Shown: positions 11,268 to 24,668, counted from the first letter of the stretch. The stretch is 64,000 bases of DNA from Membranipora membranacea (GCA_914767715.1 OU612065.1:33664001-33728000), one strand, 5' to 3'. Numbers and translations: made by a program. Notes: generated from the sequence alone by a model not told the origin.

Positions 11268-11408
11268 TCTAGGAACACTGACCAGCCTGGAAAAGCTGAG
11301 GTTAGATGATAATAAAACACTGACAGAGTTACCAGATGAGATTGGGGGATTGAAGAGTCTACAGACATTAAATGTATCAGAGTGTGGCCTCACCAGTCTG
11401 CCAAGCAG
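11268..11408 (+). CDS. Type-2 LRR exon 2
   Basis: 141 nt, phase 2/2. LEKLRLDDNKTL and LQTLNVSECGLTSLPS. The downstream intron starts with a (TA)n-rich stretch shared by all type-2 exons. Confidence 0.8.
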
Positions 11409-11779
11409 GTAAATATATATATTTATATACATTCATTACATATTGAGTTTGAGTCGCTTTAAGAACATATTGATGTGCACTGAAAGAACTTATGTATATA
11501 TAAATAAATAAATATATAAATATATGTATATATATATATAAATTCATTGCATGTTGAGATTAAGAACTCTAAGAAGTTATTGATGTGTGCTGAATCTCAA
11601 GCTCTAAGCTGAAAATATTGCATTATGAGACTGGTGTGTAGAATACAATTACCAACAAGGTGACCCTCGATTGCAATTTTTTGTCAAATTTTCATAGCAC
11701 TGTAGGACGTAAATATTAACTGCATGATATTGTCATAAACCAAATTTATGGCAGGATGTTAAGGATTTGTCTTAAGTGC

Positions 11780-13400
11780 TGTTGGTCAGAGTTTTGGGTA
11801 TACCAATTCGCCAGATCTGCGAGAGATAGAATTTACAATACAAGTATGGAATTTATGGAATCCTACTGATATGCAAATTATGCCTGGAATCGTCAATATG
11901 ATATAAGTATTAGATTTAATCCCCTTTTAGGGCAGTTGTGTGCAATATAAACATATAGGAGTGGAAAGTGATATACCTACTCAAGAATGTTATGAAGATC
12001 ATCTTTAGGGTCATATCCCCTTGTAAAAATCACTGACCCAGCTTTGTTGCCAGTATTATAGGAGTTGCTTGCACCGATGTGTTTGTATACGCTGTTTGTC
12101 AGGTTTTTGGATAAGCCAACCGCAAGGAATATTGATAATAGAAAAGGCAATTGAAAATATTGTAGCCTATTGACCGTTGGTGTGCGGTCTTTGTATTAAA
12201 CCTGTGGCCAAACATCTCTGGGCATCACTGCCAAGAAAATTTATGTTGTATGGTAGGAATAAATGAGCTATTTTTTTAGTTAGCTGCAAACGATATTCCG
12301 CTAATATATAAAACTTGCAGATACTATAAATGGCAAAGAGATTTGCCCATATGAATTGTAAAACTAATAATTCATACATTACTATCAATCTATTTATAAG
12401 CAGTCATACTCTCCAAATATTACCAGACACCATGATAGGTTGATAGACTGCAAGATGGATTACAAAGTCTCCAGGGGATGGTTTCAATAAGAGACTCAAA
12501 ACATCTCTTATAGCTTCAAAATTCAGCTATTAATAGATAGACAGACATAATGTTTCCCATCATTCAGTAAGTGTTTGCATTGCTGTTTGTCCGGTTTTTT
12601 TATATCAGCAAACTTTGAAAAATAGAAATTAGAGAAGAAATTTGAGAAAATCAAATTTATTTTACATCCAAAATATATAATCCCCTTTGTTAGAACTTAC
12701 CTGTCTCAAAGTTGTAGGCTGGGCATGTTACAGAGACCAGGTTATCTTTTTGTTAAGCTAATGCAGAATCACAACCCATGGCCTGCAGGTCAGATTCACT
12801 TTCTCCCATCTCTATCCAGGTTAATAGATCACCCAATAGTGATTCCGTACATGTGCTCCATTTTGGCGCCAAACATCTCATAAAAGTTTGTTAACATTGA
12901 TAAGGAAGAATTTGATGTCAGGAGTGGGACTCTCATAAACAATGCCCTATACTATCAAACAATAATTACTGATAAATAAATTTACTAATTTTTCTCAGTA
13001 AATAGTAATTATTTTTTGAAAATCATTATACCTGCGCATTCCTCAGCTATATTTGACTCTGCGGATGGATTTTTGAAAGCTGATTATCTATATTTCAAAG
13101 AAAGTAAAATATGAAAAACTGTAGGAATACAATACATTTGACTACTCATTCTTTTCCCGAGTTCAGTTTTTAGTTATATTACAATGGCTAGGCTCGATGT
13201 GATTACCATGCTGTCAAAGTTATTAGGATGTAAATTTGAGCATAGCAAATTGGTAAAAGTAACTTGCATTTTTTGTCCCTAATATTACCTCCCACACAAG
13301 AAAACTGCTGCATGTGTAGTATCAAGTCTCTATACTGAATGCTGGACCTGAACCTTCAAATCTGAGGTGCTCATACTCTAAACCTTTCACACTGGGTTAT
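11780..13400. repeat. Intron block beta-alpha-gamma, copy 2
   Basis: Contiguous beta (11780-12590), alpha (12600-13095) and gamma (13096-13400) segments, duplicated at 18755-20320, 29475-31075 and 35655-36985. No protein is recognised; short ORFs in it repeat with the block and are probably not genes. Confidence 0.75.
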
Positions 13401-13980
13401 AGGCTTAAACTTGTTTTTTTTTAAATGTTTTACAAAATTAGCTGTCAAGAAAAAACTAAAAAAGGGAAAAAAATCAATCAAGATGGCGAAAAAAAAAATC
13501 AGAACATCAACATTTGAATAATTTATAACTGAGTATTGAACATAAATTAAATGGTATATTGTTAAAAGTAGATGCTATCATATTAACTAAGAAGATATTT
13601 GAAGTTATGTGTAGCTTGAAAATGTCTCTGATATTAAAAATGCGCGAAAATTTAGAATTTTCTAACATAAATGGTGGACATGTCTTGTTTATCAATTGAT
13701 GTCCAGTTATGCTAATAAAATATATGTTGAGCACTGATAGATGTAGAAGGTGTAATGACCCTGATAATTCCTTAGTTGGTACCAGGTGATTAGGAATGAT
13801 TTGTATATTACGTATCAACCTGAATGCTTTTTTCTGGAGTAAAAATAAGTCATCTCGTATATAGTAACTTTGGATACTACTTATGATGTGGCAAAAAATT
13901 AAATGATGGTAAAGTATAAAAGACGTTTTGTTGTCAAAAAAGGCCTACAAAGTTTTACTTGCCTTTGCTACCTTTTTACT
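13400..13980 (-). mobile_element. 5'-truncated LINE tail, copy 3
   Basis: Same LINE C-terminal tail, open frame 13507-13818 on the minus strand. Confidence 0.65.
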
Positions 13981-14190
13981 GACACAGGAAACATGGTCAT
14001 GCCATGTTAGCCTGTCATTCATGATGAAACCTAACAGTTTTCGTTCAGGCCTTATCAACAGACTAACTGGTTCAGACTGACATTATCAGGGGAATATCAA
14101 CCGATTCTCTGACTATATCCATAATAATTACTGTAAAAAAATACATTTACCTAATCCTATCATAACACTATTATGTGTTCTCTCTTATAG

Positions 14191-14331
14191 TCTAGGATCA
14201 CTCACCAGCCTAGAGGAGCTGAGGTTAGGTGATAATGAATCACTGACCGAGTTACCTAATGAGATCGGGGGATTGAAGTGTCTGCGGATGTTAAATGTAT
14301 CAAGGTGTGGCCTCACCAGTCTGCCAAGCAG
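14191..14331 (+). CDS. Type-2 LRR exon 3
   Basis: 141 nt, phase 2/2. SLGSLTSLEELRLGDNESL, PNEIGGLKC, LNVSRCGLTSLPS. The paralogue at 32572 shares the Cys in GLKC. Confidence 0.8.
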
Positions 14332-14372
14332 GTAAATATGATAAATATATATATATATATAGAGGGGAAACT

Positions 14373-15067
14373 GTGATTGTGTCAGCTAGCTTGGCCAAAG
14401 ATATATCCACAGAGTAAGGATACAGAGGTGAAACTTTAATGATAGTCATAGTGCCTTCGGTTTTGGATTCACTGTGGGAAAATCATCAATCTGAATATTT
14501 GCCAGTTTTACTAAATATATTAGTAATAATGGCAATTTGTGACGCAGACATGCCTACATATGATAGGTCATAATTCATTCTGTATGTAACCTAAAGACTG
14601 ATTTCCAACTTTTTGAAATGTTCAATCTGCAAGCTATACGCCATATTGTTGTCATTTCTTGCTAGGATACATAGGCTATGAGTTATCTGGGGTTTTAAAA
14701 TGAGTTATATCATATAGATTTACATGCGGCTTGGGTCAGTACACGGACATTTCTTAATTTCGATGACCGGGCCGGCTATCAATTGTCACATGTAAATCAT
14801 GATAAAACTCATTTTAAAAAACATGGAAAAATTTTGGAAATCAGTTTTAGGTTAAATACATATGAATTATGACCTATCATAGGTAGGTTTGTCAGCATCA
14901 CAAATTCCCATTGTAACTTATATAATCAGTAAGATTAGCAGGTATCCAAATTGATGATTTTCCCACAGGGAATCCAAAACTGAAGGCACTATGATTATCA
15001 TTAAAGTTTCCCCTCTGTATCCTTACTCTGTGGACATATCTTTGGCCAAGTAAGCTGACACAATCAC
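14373..15067. mobile_element. Foldback element, about 0.7 kb
   Basis: The left arm from GTGATTGTGTCAGCT is mirrored by AGCTGACACAATCAC at the right end, with imperfect pairing across most of the length and a second inner pair around 14697-14820. The duplicate locus at 32765-32880 has only the left part. Confidence 0.7.
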
Positions 15068-15295
15068 TTTTGTGTGTTAAGGTTATGATACCAGCGTTGA
15101 CCGATTTGGACATTATATATACCGTTGGAAAGCTGCTGAGCTACTGATCGCTATGTGTATGTGTCTATTTCACAACCAAAATATCATTTTCCAGTGGAAG
15201 AAATGATAAAACTAGGTTGGTTATAGAAAAAAAGTATTTCATGCATTATAATGCCACATGAAAAACTGAAAAAAACTCTTTTTGCGCTTCTCAGT

Positions 15296-15691
15296 TCAAC
15301 ACTTCTCAGGATGGTATTTTGATATTACAGGTTTACGAGAGGATGTTTTAAAATTATTGAGCTTGATTCTATTAAAAAGAGGATGGCTCGGGTCCTCAGG
15401 AACTTTACTAAAATAGTGAGCACAGACGGAAAATAAAAACTCGTCAGTCTTTGGAAGATTAAGCTGATCTAATCTAGAAAAATAATCATCAGCCTCGGTT
15501 AAAACAATTTTACTACTAGTTTTCTGTAACTTCTCTAGTTTTGTCTTGTCATGCTCCCTTAAAAATGTGTACCAAACAGGAGCAGCATATGATAAAACAG
15601 GTTTGACATATGTCTTATAAAAAGTTATAAGGCCATCAGAATTGTCATCATAATAGCTCATCAAAAATGTGATTGGATGACGTTGCTTCAT
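15296..15691 (-). mobile_element. LINE reverse transcriptase C-terminal fragment
   Basis: 131-residue open frame with the typical post-RT pattern: ITFYKTYVKPVLSYAAPVWY, then KLEKLQKTSSKIV and a short tail. The upstream RT core is absent. Different in sequence from the repeated LINE tails. Confidence 0.7.
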
Positions 15692-16063
15692 TTTATCGGA
15701 GAAATGAGGCCGAAAAAGCTGTTTTTAGCAGAGTGGATGGCTGTGCTACATTGATTGCTACAAATTTCTAAACAGGTTAAATTCATTCTTAGAGACATAG
15801 TTCATCCTAATTTTAGGTGGAAAATAATATTTGATGAGCCCAAAATGGCTTTTTAAGTCACGTCATAATGCGTGTTGTTTTTTAACTTTGATGATATAAT
15901 GCTAAATTTTAAGCTATGATTTGAGACAGTTCGAATAAAAAAGGGCCAATTTTTTTGCTTTTTTCCACTATATTACTGTTTAAATGACACACACCACAAA
16001 TTTCAGCAGTATATCAAATGTATCAATATCAGCATAGACCATCAAAGGTAGATACGTTTTGCG

Positions 16064-16456
16064 CCATTTATCAACAACGTCAAACATGCTGTCAAAAGGT
16101 CCAGCACTAAGGACAGTCAAATTTATTTTGAAAATTCTCACATACGAAGCCGCTTTGATTAAGCATGGTGCAAACAGGAAATGCCAACAGAATATGGCAC
16201 TATGTATTTGTCTTCCTCGAATTATACCACACAGAATGCCCAAAACAGCCAATTTAAGGGGCTTTTCAAGGTGTTTTTCGGCATTCTGTGTGGTATAATT
16301 CGAGGAAGACTAAAACATAGTGCCATATTCTGTTGGCATTTCCTGTTTTTACTATGCTTAATCAAAGCGGCTTCGTATGTGAGAATTATCAAAATAGATT
16401 TGTCTAGCCTAAGTGCTGGACCTTTTGACAGCATGTTTGACGTTATTGATAAATGG
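16064..16456. mobile_element. Foldback element, copy 1
   Basis: CCATTTATCAACAACGTCAA at the left is mirrored at the right end, and the arms pair over most of about 170 bases each. Overlapping ORFs on both strands are an effect of the palindrome. A second copy lies at 38194-38586. Confidence 0.75.
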
Positions 16457-16616
16457 CTTTGTGGGTTAAAATTGCAAGTGATGTCTCTGTCCGAGGACTG
16501 AGAAATATCAGTGCCTTAAGGGCGTGGCCGCCGTATTCGGCGCCAAGTTTTCAGTTTGCAGGCAGGTCGGAGCACACCTGGGGCTTCATGTGTCATGAGC
16601 CCAGTAGTCAGTAGAC

Positions 16617-16695
16617 CGCAGCGGGGTTCGAAGCCAGGACCTCCAACGCTTGCGCGGCAGAGGGCAGGCGCTCTAACCAACTGAGCTACCTCCTA
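16617..16695 (-). repeat. tRNA-derived SINE head, copy 1
   Basis: The minus strand has a good A-box/D-arm (GGTAGCTCAGTTGGTTAGAG) and a TTCGAA T-loop-like motif, but the anticodon and T stems pair poorly. A near-copy is at 38750-38828, within a shared larger repeat, so it is a SINE-type relic rather than a tRNA gene. Confidence 0.5.
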
Positions 16696-17124
16696 CTCCT
16701 TGTCTAGTAGTAACAGTAAAGTAAAACTGATAAAGTAGAAAAGAAACTGTAGTCTGGAAGCTGTCACGTAAAATATTGAGAGATGGTGGCATCTCAGCTA
16801 CCACGTTCCATCCTATTACCTAAGCTTAGCCAGTTGTATTCAGCAATCAGTCACCAGCCTGCATATTGCTATATTAATGTATTTTTCTGTATAATATATT
16901 TTGTGTGTGTCAGGATGTAAAGCAAAGCAGTTAATTGAATGCATATGAGAAGTTTGGAACAGCTGTTGGATATCACATACTGCTATAAACATTATTTACA
17001 TCAAAACATTAGATCATTTTTTAATAAATAATACTGAGTGCAAAGTTACCTCGCGTACCATTCTAACTAATAGTTATAAACTATTAAAGGACCAAAGCAA
17101 TATATAGTGTAGCTAGTGCTGCAG

Positions 17125-17230
17125 TAGCCTGTCTTGACAAGCTTTGTTCGGTGGGGGGTGGGGGAAAAATGCAAGAGTTGACAAACTTTGTTCCCCACCC
17201 CAACCGAACAAAGCTTGTTAAGACAGGCTA
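17125..17230. repeat. G-rich hairpin, copy 1
   Basis: TAGCCTGTCTTGACAAGC... is mirrored by ...GCTTGTTAAGACAGGCTA; the inner part has GGTGGGGGGTGGGGG facing CCCCACCCC. A copy is at 33296-33400. Confidence 0.7.
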
Positions 17231-18754
17231 GTCCTGCAGAAGTCATGCAACAGTTTTACACTGAAAGATTCATAGCACTTCTTGGTAACAATCATGTAAA
17301 GTGGTAGAAATTGTCATCCTGCTGACCTAATGAATATATGCCATGTACTTTACAAGTAAAATAAACTAGCACTTTAGAGCTTCCTATTTTCCTTCCAAAC
17401 TGGAACCACTCACACCAGTGGATAAAAAAACTCTTATGATGACGGTTGCCATAACAAACTCCATATAAATCCCTCTATTTGCTAGAATATACACCAACAC
17501 CAGTTAACTGCGTTTCTCTAATTGTGTACTACTGTGTAATTGTTAGCACTCTGTGTGTATCGATAATTGAATCCACCCGAGCAATCAACTTCATTATGTG
17601 TCTTGCAAAGGTTGTGTCTAAGATTTTGTTTTGAGCCGTGAAAAAGTGGTTGGCATACTTTCAACTATAACGACTGTCTACTATTCGATATAAAGTAGGT
17701 GAAACATTATAAGGATTCGGACGAAATCCAATCCATAACACAAAACAATTGTTTCAACTGGTTTTCCTCTGCCTTAACTCATCCAGAACATTTCAACATA
17801 AAAAGGAGGGGATAACATTTATCACTTTCTATTAGAATCAATATTAACTTGGTCCACTGCAGCAATTCAAATAGCAGTCCAGCCATAAACAAAGAAGCCA
17901 AGATCTTACATACCTTTCCCTTGAACTGGAGCATAAAAATAATTATCCCGACAAATCATACAATAGAATCTACAATAGATTCAATGTAGCTTCGATAAGC
18001 TTTATTATATGTCAATTATTTAAAAACTCCACTACTAAATTAAATGTATATATAGTTGCAATTTTATATTAGGCATATCAATATATTTGTAAGTCCGCTG
18101 ACACAATGAGTTTTGTAGCCACTTATATAGTGAAAATAACCTTTAATATTCTCACTGAATCTTGTGTTGTTCAATCATCGTTCCAATTTTTTATTAGCTG
18201 TATAATAGAACTTTACTCTAATTACCAGAACCTAGTCACTAAGTTAACCTGGTCCTGGCATTAGCTGCTTGATGGTAAAAGTTCCTCTAAAGTATGTCTC
18301 CAATTATTTGAGTCACTGAAGTACTGTATGGCACAAATTAGTCGTGCTCAACTAGCTCTTCTTGGGTAAATTTATTGAATTTTCCGTTGATCCGTTGATC
18401 CGTTTCTTCAATATTCAATTTTCGGAATCTGGAATATTATCATTAAATTGATTATCTTCAAACTAAAGATGACCCTACAATTTTCTATTTTCCTTAAAAG
18501 CACAGCGATGAAAGAATGTGATTTCCCATTAATCTGTTTAAAGCAGAAGTTAAATAATAGCATACTATTCACTTTCAGGAGAGCCGCAAAACGTAGACAC
18601 TGTCTTTGATTTATCATAGAGAAAAAATAACATCCGCTATCGAAGAATTTCAGATGAGAAACTTTTATCACATTACAGAGAATAACAGATATTTTGCTCC
18701 ATTATAGACATTATAGATATATCGTCATAAACAAAACTTATTTAAAATTATTGT
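17231..18754. repeat. Anonymous intron sequence duplicated at 33.4-34.4 kb
   Basis: About 17231-18290 is repeated with minor changes at 33401-34445. No exon or protein seen in either copy. Confidence 0.6.
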
Positions 18755-20320
18755 CTGCTGTGCTGATGGTCAGAGTTTTGGGTATGACAATACCCGAGAG
18801 TTAGATATGCAAAATATGCCTGGAATCGTCAATATGTGATATAAGTATTTAGATTAATTCCTTTTTAGGGCAGTTGTGTGCAATATAAACATATAGGAAT
18901 GGAAAGTGATATGCCTACTCAAGAATATTATGAAGATCATCTTTAGGGTCATATCCCCTTGTAAAAATCACTGACCCAGCTTTGTTGCCAGTATTATAGG
19001 AATTGCTTGCACCGATGTGTTTGTATACGCTGTTTGTCAGGTTATTGACTAAGCCAACCACAAGGAATATTGATAATTGAAAAGGCAATTGAAAATATCG
19101 TAGCCTATTGATCGTTGGTGTGCAGTCTTTGTATTAAACCTGTGGCCAAACATCTCTGGGCATCACTGCCAAGAAAATTTATGTTGTAAAGTAGGAATTA
19201 ATGAGCTATTTTTTTAGTTAGCTGCAAACGATATTCCGCTTATAATTAAAAGTTGCAGATACTATAAATGGCAAAAAGATTTTCCCATATAATTTGTAAG
19301 ACTAATAATTCATACATTACTATCAATCTATTTATAAGCGGTCATACTCTCCAAATATTACCAGACACCAGACACAAGGGGATGGTTTCAATAAGAGACT
19401 CAAAAGATCTCTTATAGCTTCAAAATTCAGCAATAAATAGATAGACAGACATAATGTTTCCCATCATTCAGTAAGTGTTTGCATTGCTGTTTGTCCGGGT
19501 TTTTTATATCAGCAACTTTTGAAAAATAGAAATTGGAGAAGAAATTTGAGAAAATCAAATTTTATTTTACATCCAAAATATATAATCCCCTTTGTTAGAA
19601 CTTACCTGTCCTAAAGTTGTAGGCTGGGGATATTACAGAGACCAGGTTATCTTTTTGTTAAGCCAATGCAGAATCACAACCCAAGGCCTGCAGGTCAGAT
19701 TCACTTTCTCCCATCTCTATCCAGGTTAATAGATCACCCAATAGTGATTCCGTACATGTGCTCCATTTTGGCGCCAAACATCTCATAAAAGTTTGTCTAT
19801 ATTGATAAGGAAGAATTTGATGTCAGGAGTGGGACTCTCATAAACAATGCCCTATACTATCAAACAATAATTACTGATAAATAAATTTACTAATTTTTCT
19901 CAGTAAATAGTGATTATTTTTTTAAAAACATTATAGCTGCACATTCCTCCGCTATATTTGACTCTGAGGATGGATTTTTGAAAGCTTATTTTCTTTATTT
20001 AAAAGAAAGTAAAATATGAAAAACTGTAGTAATACAATACATTTGACTACTCATTCTTTTCCCGAGTTCAGTTTTTAGTTATATTACAATGGCTAGGCTC
20101 GATGTGATTACCATGATGTCGAAGTTATTAGGATGTAAATTTGAGCATAGCAAATTGGTAAAAGTAACTTGCCTTTTTTGTCCCTAATATTACCCCCCAC
20201 ACAAGAAAACTGCTGCATGTGTAGTAACAAGTCTCTATAATGAATGCTGGACCTGAACCGCAGGCCACCTTCAAATCAGAGGTGCTCATACTCTAAACCT
20301 TTGACACGGGGTTATATGTA
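18755..20320. repeat. Intron block beta-alpha-gamma, copy 3
   Basis: Same three segments in the same order as at 11.8-13.4 kb. It ends at the 3' tail of the large LINE. Confidence 0.75.
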
Positions 20321-20497
20321 TGTATGTATGTCATTGTATTCATCTCATTCACTGAGAAATAAAATGTTTGTGTAATGCGCTCTGGGCATTGAATTCCATA
20401 AATGAAGAATCTAATTCAGTGGCTCTGGGTAAAAACTTATAAAATATTGCACCAAAAATAATAAAAAGATATAATAAAAGACACACAATCTATTTAG

Positions 20498-22467
20498 TTA
20501 TCTAGTAAAGAGTATACTATTCAAAAGTCTGACACTTTCCGCCCTGAAACATTTGGCACGGATTTGAACTCTGTGTCTTATGGCAGTGTAACGACCTGAT
20601 GGAAGTTGGTCAAATATCAGTACAGGCTCGCTGGAGGTGGCAACCATTCGAAGACTTTTAGTCTTGAATTTACTAATGTAAAGTTCTTCGAGGGGCGTAA
20701 AGCTTAGGTCACCTGAGAGATATTCAGCAGATTTTATGACAGACCTAACTTTTCTCTTTGAATCAGCTGACATGTGTTGGTATAAGACCACAAGATGGTA
20801 GGTTAGGATGGATTCGATAAAAGACTTATAGCAGGTGTTAATCAGTTTCTCGTTAACTCCTAGATGATAGAGTTTCGATATGATATAGTGTCTTTGTCGA
20901 GCCTTCTTGGTGGTTTTGACAGTATTAGCTGAGAAGTCAAGTTTTTTGGTGACTATGGTCCCGAGGTAGGTGAACTGATCCACTTGTTCAATCTCGCTGT
21001 TGTTATTTACGAGTGCTGGCTGCGTAGGGTCATCTTGGTAGTTGCACATGATTAGCTCTTTAGTCTTTTTGGCGTTCAGGATGAGGTCATTACCAGCACA
21101 CCACTGGCTGACGGAGTCTGCAGCAGATTGAAGATCGGAGGTAGCATTAGCAGAGAGGAGCTCCATAATAACAGTATCATCAGCATACTTAACCAGTCTG
21201 ATGTTTTCACTAGTTTTCGGCATGTCAACAACATACAGAGAGAAGAGGAGAGGACTGATCACGCAGCCTTGAGGGCTGCCAGTCGATGTACATATTGATG
21301 CTGAGGTATTTAGAGTCGTTTGAACACGCTGTTTACGGTTGGTTAGAAAATCGAATACCCAATTAGTGATGTTTGGATGAATGTCATAGGTTTGGAGTTT
21401 TCTTATCATGGTAGCCGGGTTTATGGTGTTAAATGCGCTGGAGAAGTCTATAAAGAGTGCTCTCACACTATTCTTAGCATTTCTGTCTAGGTGTTCGGTA
21501 ACAGTGTCTAATAGAGATATCAACGCATCTTCAGTGGATTTGTTAGGCTGATATGCGAACTGAGTGGGATCGTTAAGATTAGGGGCTAAGCGTTTCATTA
21601 CTAGTTGCTCAAGACACTGCCCAACTACAGAAGTTAACGCTATTGGACGAAAGTCTTTTGGTTCAACGGCACCTGCACATTTTGGTATGGGTTTGATCGT
21701 CGCCGTCTTCCATATCTGAGGCATAGTACCCTGCTGGATTGATCTATTGAATATGGTGGTCAACGGCTCAGCTAGGACCGGTGCAGCCGACTTCAGCAGT
21801 CGACCAGTGATAGTATCAGGTCCCGGACTCTTGTTGACTTTCACACCACGCAGGGTTGCGTATACTTCTTCAAAAGAAAACTCATCAAAAGGCATATCAA
21901 GTGGTGGCAAAACAGGCATATCATAGGATTTATCAAATCTATTGAAAAAAGAATTCATAGTATCAGCATTTAGAGGGCACCGAGGCACATTATTCTTAAG
22001 TTTTAATATAGATTTCAATTGACTCCAAGCTACTCTGCTATTACTCTGCATCTTACTCTCAATGTCAGAGGCATGTATGTGTTTAGCTTCTCTGATCGCC
22101 TTCTGGACTTGAGCTTTCAGTTTATGGTGTTCTGGTGAACCAGTGAGGTAGGCAGTGTGCTTATCGCCAATCATCCGGGTGATTCTGGGAGTCATCCATG
22201 ATTTGTTGTTGGCTGGGAGTCTTATTGTTCTGGATGGAATGCAGTTTTCTATGGAGAAGTTCAGGTATTCAACAAATACATCAGTGGCAGTATTGACATC
22301 AGTGGATGAGAGCAGTTCTGACCAGTCGGTGTCATCAAGACAACTCAGTAGCTTGTTCATGTTCTCATCACTCCACACTTGCTTGGTAACAGTTGATGGC
22401 TTGCTGGTGAGTGCTCTGTGTTTGTACGTTGGTAATAGGAAGACACAGGCATGATCAGAATTCCCTA
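20498..22467 (-). CDS. LINE reverse transcriptase (ORF2 C-terminal part)
   Basis: Copies element RNA into DNA at a nicked genomic site. The open frame runs from the LTR boundary; the 626-residue portion after the first Met contains RT motifs RPIALTSVVGQCLE, LFIDFSSAFNTI, GSPQGCVISPLLFSLYVVDM and the catalytic VKYADDTVI. A Leu-rich post-RT region ends in ESVRLLNSILFTR. Residues before the first Met match the end of an APE endonuclease (NSDHACVFLLP), so the Met is not the real start: the ORF began upstream of the LTR insertion. The RT part has no internal stop, suggesting recent activity. Confidence 0.88.
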
Positions 22468-22912
22468 TGTCGGGAAATCCTATCTTGTCAGGATAGCCAG
22501 CATGGGCTTGGCATAATTATTCCCGATCTCCAACTTGTTCTGATGAACGCGTAAGGCTTAACGGCAACCTGCCAGTCGAAAAGTCGGTTTAAAACAAGGC
22601 TACCAGCCAGGCACAAAAAATGTGTTGTTTATCAACTATACTATGATTTTATTGTGTACTAACTATCTAACTAAAACTAACAGAGTTACAAAGATTTAAT
22701 GTATAAATCAGTAAAGATAATCAGTGCGTTTAGTCTCGTCCGCTAGCAAACATGAAGTGTCAAGTTGTAAGAGGGAAGAGTGTAAGCTTGCTAAAAATAG
22801 TTACTGTCGTAGCATTAATAAAGGATTATTATAACAGACAAAACATGTGTATGAATAGAATGTGTCTTCAGTGCTTAATATATATAACAGTCAAAGACTG
22901 AAATTCCCCACA
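22468..22912 (-). repeat. 3' LTR
   Basis: 445 bases, TGTCGGGAAATC ... ATTCCCCACA on the + strand (TG...CA ends). A purine-rich tract (GTGGGAGAG, minus strand) abuts it at about 22913-22925 and is the likely plus-strand primer. Confidence 0.88.
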
Positions 22913-22925
22913 CTCTCCCACTAGA

Positions 22926-23433
22926 TACAAATTAATTATGTTGGTAAATCGGAGCAAACGAATTAATTATTTATCTCAAACTTTAAAAAAAGGGGAATTT
23001 TAAAAATCAGCTTAAACATAGAATGTCTGTCAGCTCGTCGGCAGTTGGGTCGAGAGTAGCGATGTATCGGTGAATTGCTTCATCTGTGTTGGTAGGAGCC
23101 AGTGAGTTAGATGCAAGAGTTAGAGCTGCTGGTTTCACCTGACGGTAGATGTAGAAGTGTTGTGACGGCTTGAGGACTGAGATAAGCGTATTCTGTGTAT
23201 ATTCAGTGATAGATATGCAATGGAATGCAGCATATCTGTGCATAAGTGCAGATTAACACAATAATATAATATTTTGTTTGTCTTTGACATGTGCCCACGC
23301 TTGAATAAGTGTTTGTTTACAACATGTCTTTTCTGGGTTTTCTTTTTTTATTAAAAATCACTACAGGTTAATAATTATCTAATTATAGTATTGATGTGTA
23401 GCCTAATATATAGTCGGCTAGATATTTTCACAA
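22926..23433 (-). other. LTR element 3' internal remnant
   Basis: Between the pol stop and the purine tract. Contains a 78-codon open frame (23007-23243, minus) that I do not recognise; no integrase motif seen. Confidence 0.4.
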
Positions 23434-24668
23434 TCACCCAATGCCTGTATCCAGTGCGGTGATTATGTTATTTGTTGTTTTGTCATCTCCTATTGAGACA
23501 GATTGGCCTGTCTCCACAGGCTTTCCTGTTATTTCTATGAGGTGTTTTATTGGTTTAGTGTCCAGTAAAGCTGGAATAGAATGATTAACCGACTTTGTTG
23601 GACAGATAAGTGAATCACCTTGACAGAAAACATCGGAGTATTTTGTAAATAAATTTACTATTGCTCCTTTGTGGTCAGCTGATTTCATCCCTTGAGTAGT
23701 TGTGCTACAAAGCTCTTTCATGTGGTTTGACACTATGCTGTCATAATGGTCACCCAGCTTTGAAGCTATACCCTTGCTTTGTTGTTCAATATTTTCATTT
23801 CGACTCAAAACATCTCCAATGTTTACTAAATTAAATGCCTCTCCCATTGTATTTAGTGGCTTCATGATGTTGCCTGTTTTGTTGTTTACAAGCTGATCAT
23901 CTTTTGATAGTGATATTAAATCAGCGGAAAAAGTTCCGGCTCTGATTTCATCCTCTACTACAATTTTATTCAGCCCATCTGGCTCCCACAGCTTCAATGC
24001 CACCAAAACATTTTCTGGCATTTTATGATTCATTTTAGTTCCTGTTATACCACACATGCCTCTGGTATTATTACATAACTTTGTATGAATAGCCATCTCA
24101 GGTCTTACTGGGGTTATTGTATCACGCATAACTTGGATATTGCTTACAAGCAAATCCCCTAATCTGCCAACACATAACAGATTTTTATTATTGATATACA
24201 GTGACGCTTTCTTGAAGCTTAGTGTACACCCGCTCGCTTTGAAAAACGACATTCCGAGTATAGCATCATGTGTAATTCTACTCACAATGAATTCCTCAAC
24301 AAATTTCTCTCCTCGCACTGAACATTGCAGCTTGATTTTCCCTATGAGGGGTAGTTTTGACCCATCGGCCATTACCCCAGATTTTTCCAGAGGCTCAATT
24401 TCAGATCTGAGAGATTTTGGGAGTCTATCATACACATGCCTTGATAATACAGATTTAGAACACCCAGAGTCAAGTAAATACTGTATACTCTTTCCACCAG
24501 CCTTGCCTGGCACATAATAACAGGAATCTGACTCGTAATGACACAATTCATTACAGCTGACAACCTTTTTGTCATTTTTCCCACTGTTATTTTCACAGAG
24601 TCTTTCCTCAAGTATTTTTGATTCTGCTATTCTATCTCTTTCTACTAGGCTGGTGATGCGATCCTCTG
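23434..24668 (-). CDS. Retropepsin and truncated pol
   Basis: An aspartic protease frame open from about 24668, before the first Met at 24546. The active site reads YLLDSGCSKSVLS (Asp-Ser-Gly rather than the commoner Asp-Thr-Gly) and the later strand HDAILGMSFF is the usual I-L-G motif. About 190 residues on, a gypsy pre-RT linker (FTKYSDVFCQGDS, then PIKH) appears, and the frame ends soon after without any RT domain. The deletion makes the element dependent on another copy for replication. Confidence 0.8.

Noticed and set aside
16617-16695. Functional tRNA gene
   Set aside because: The D-arm is good but the anticodon and T stems fail, and a near-copy sits in a larger repeat; a SINE head is more likely.
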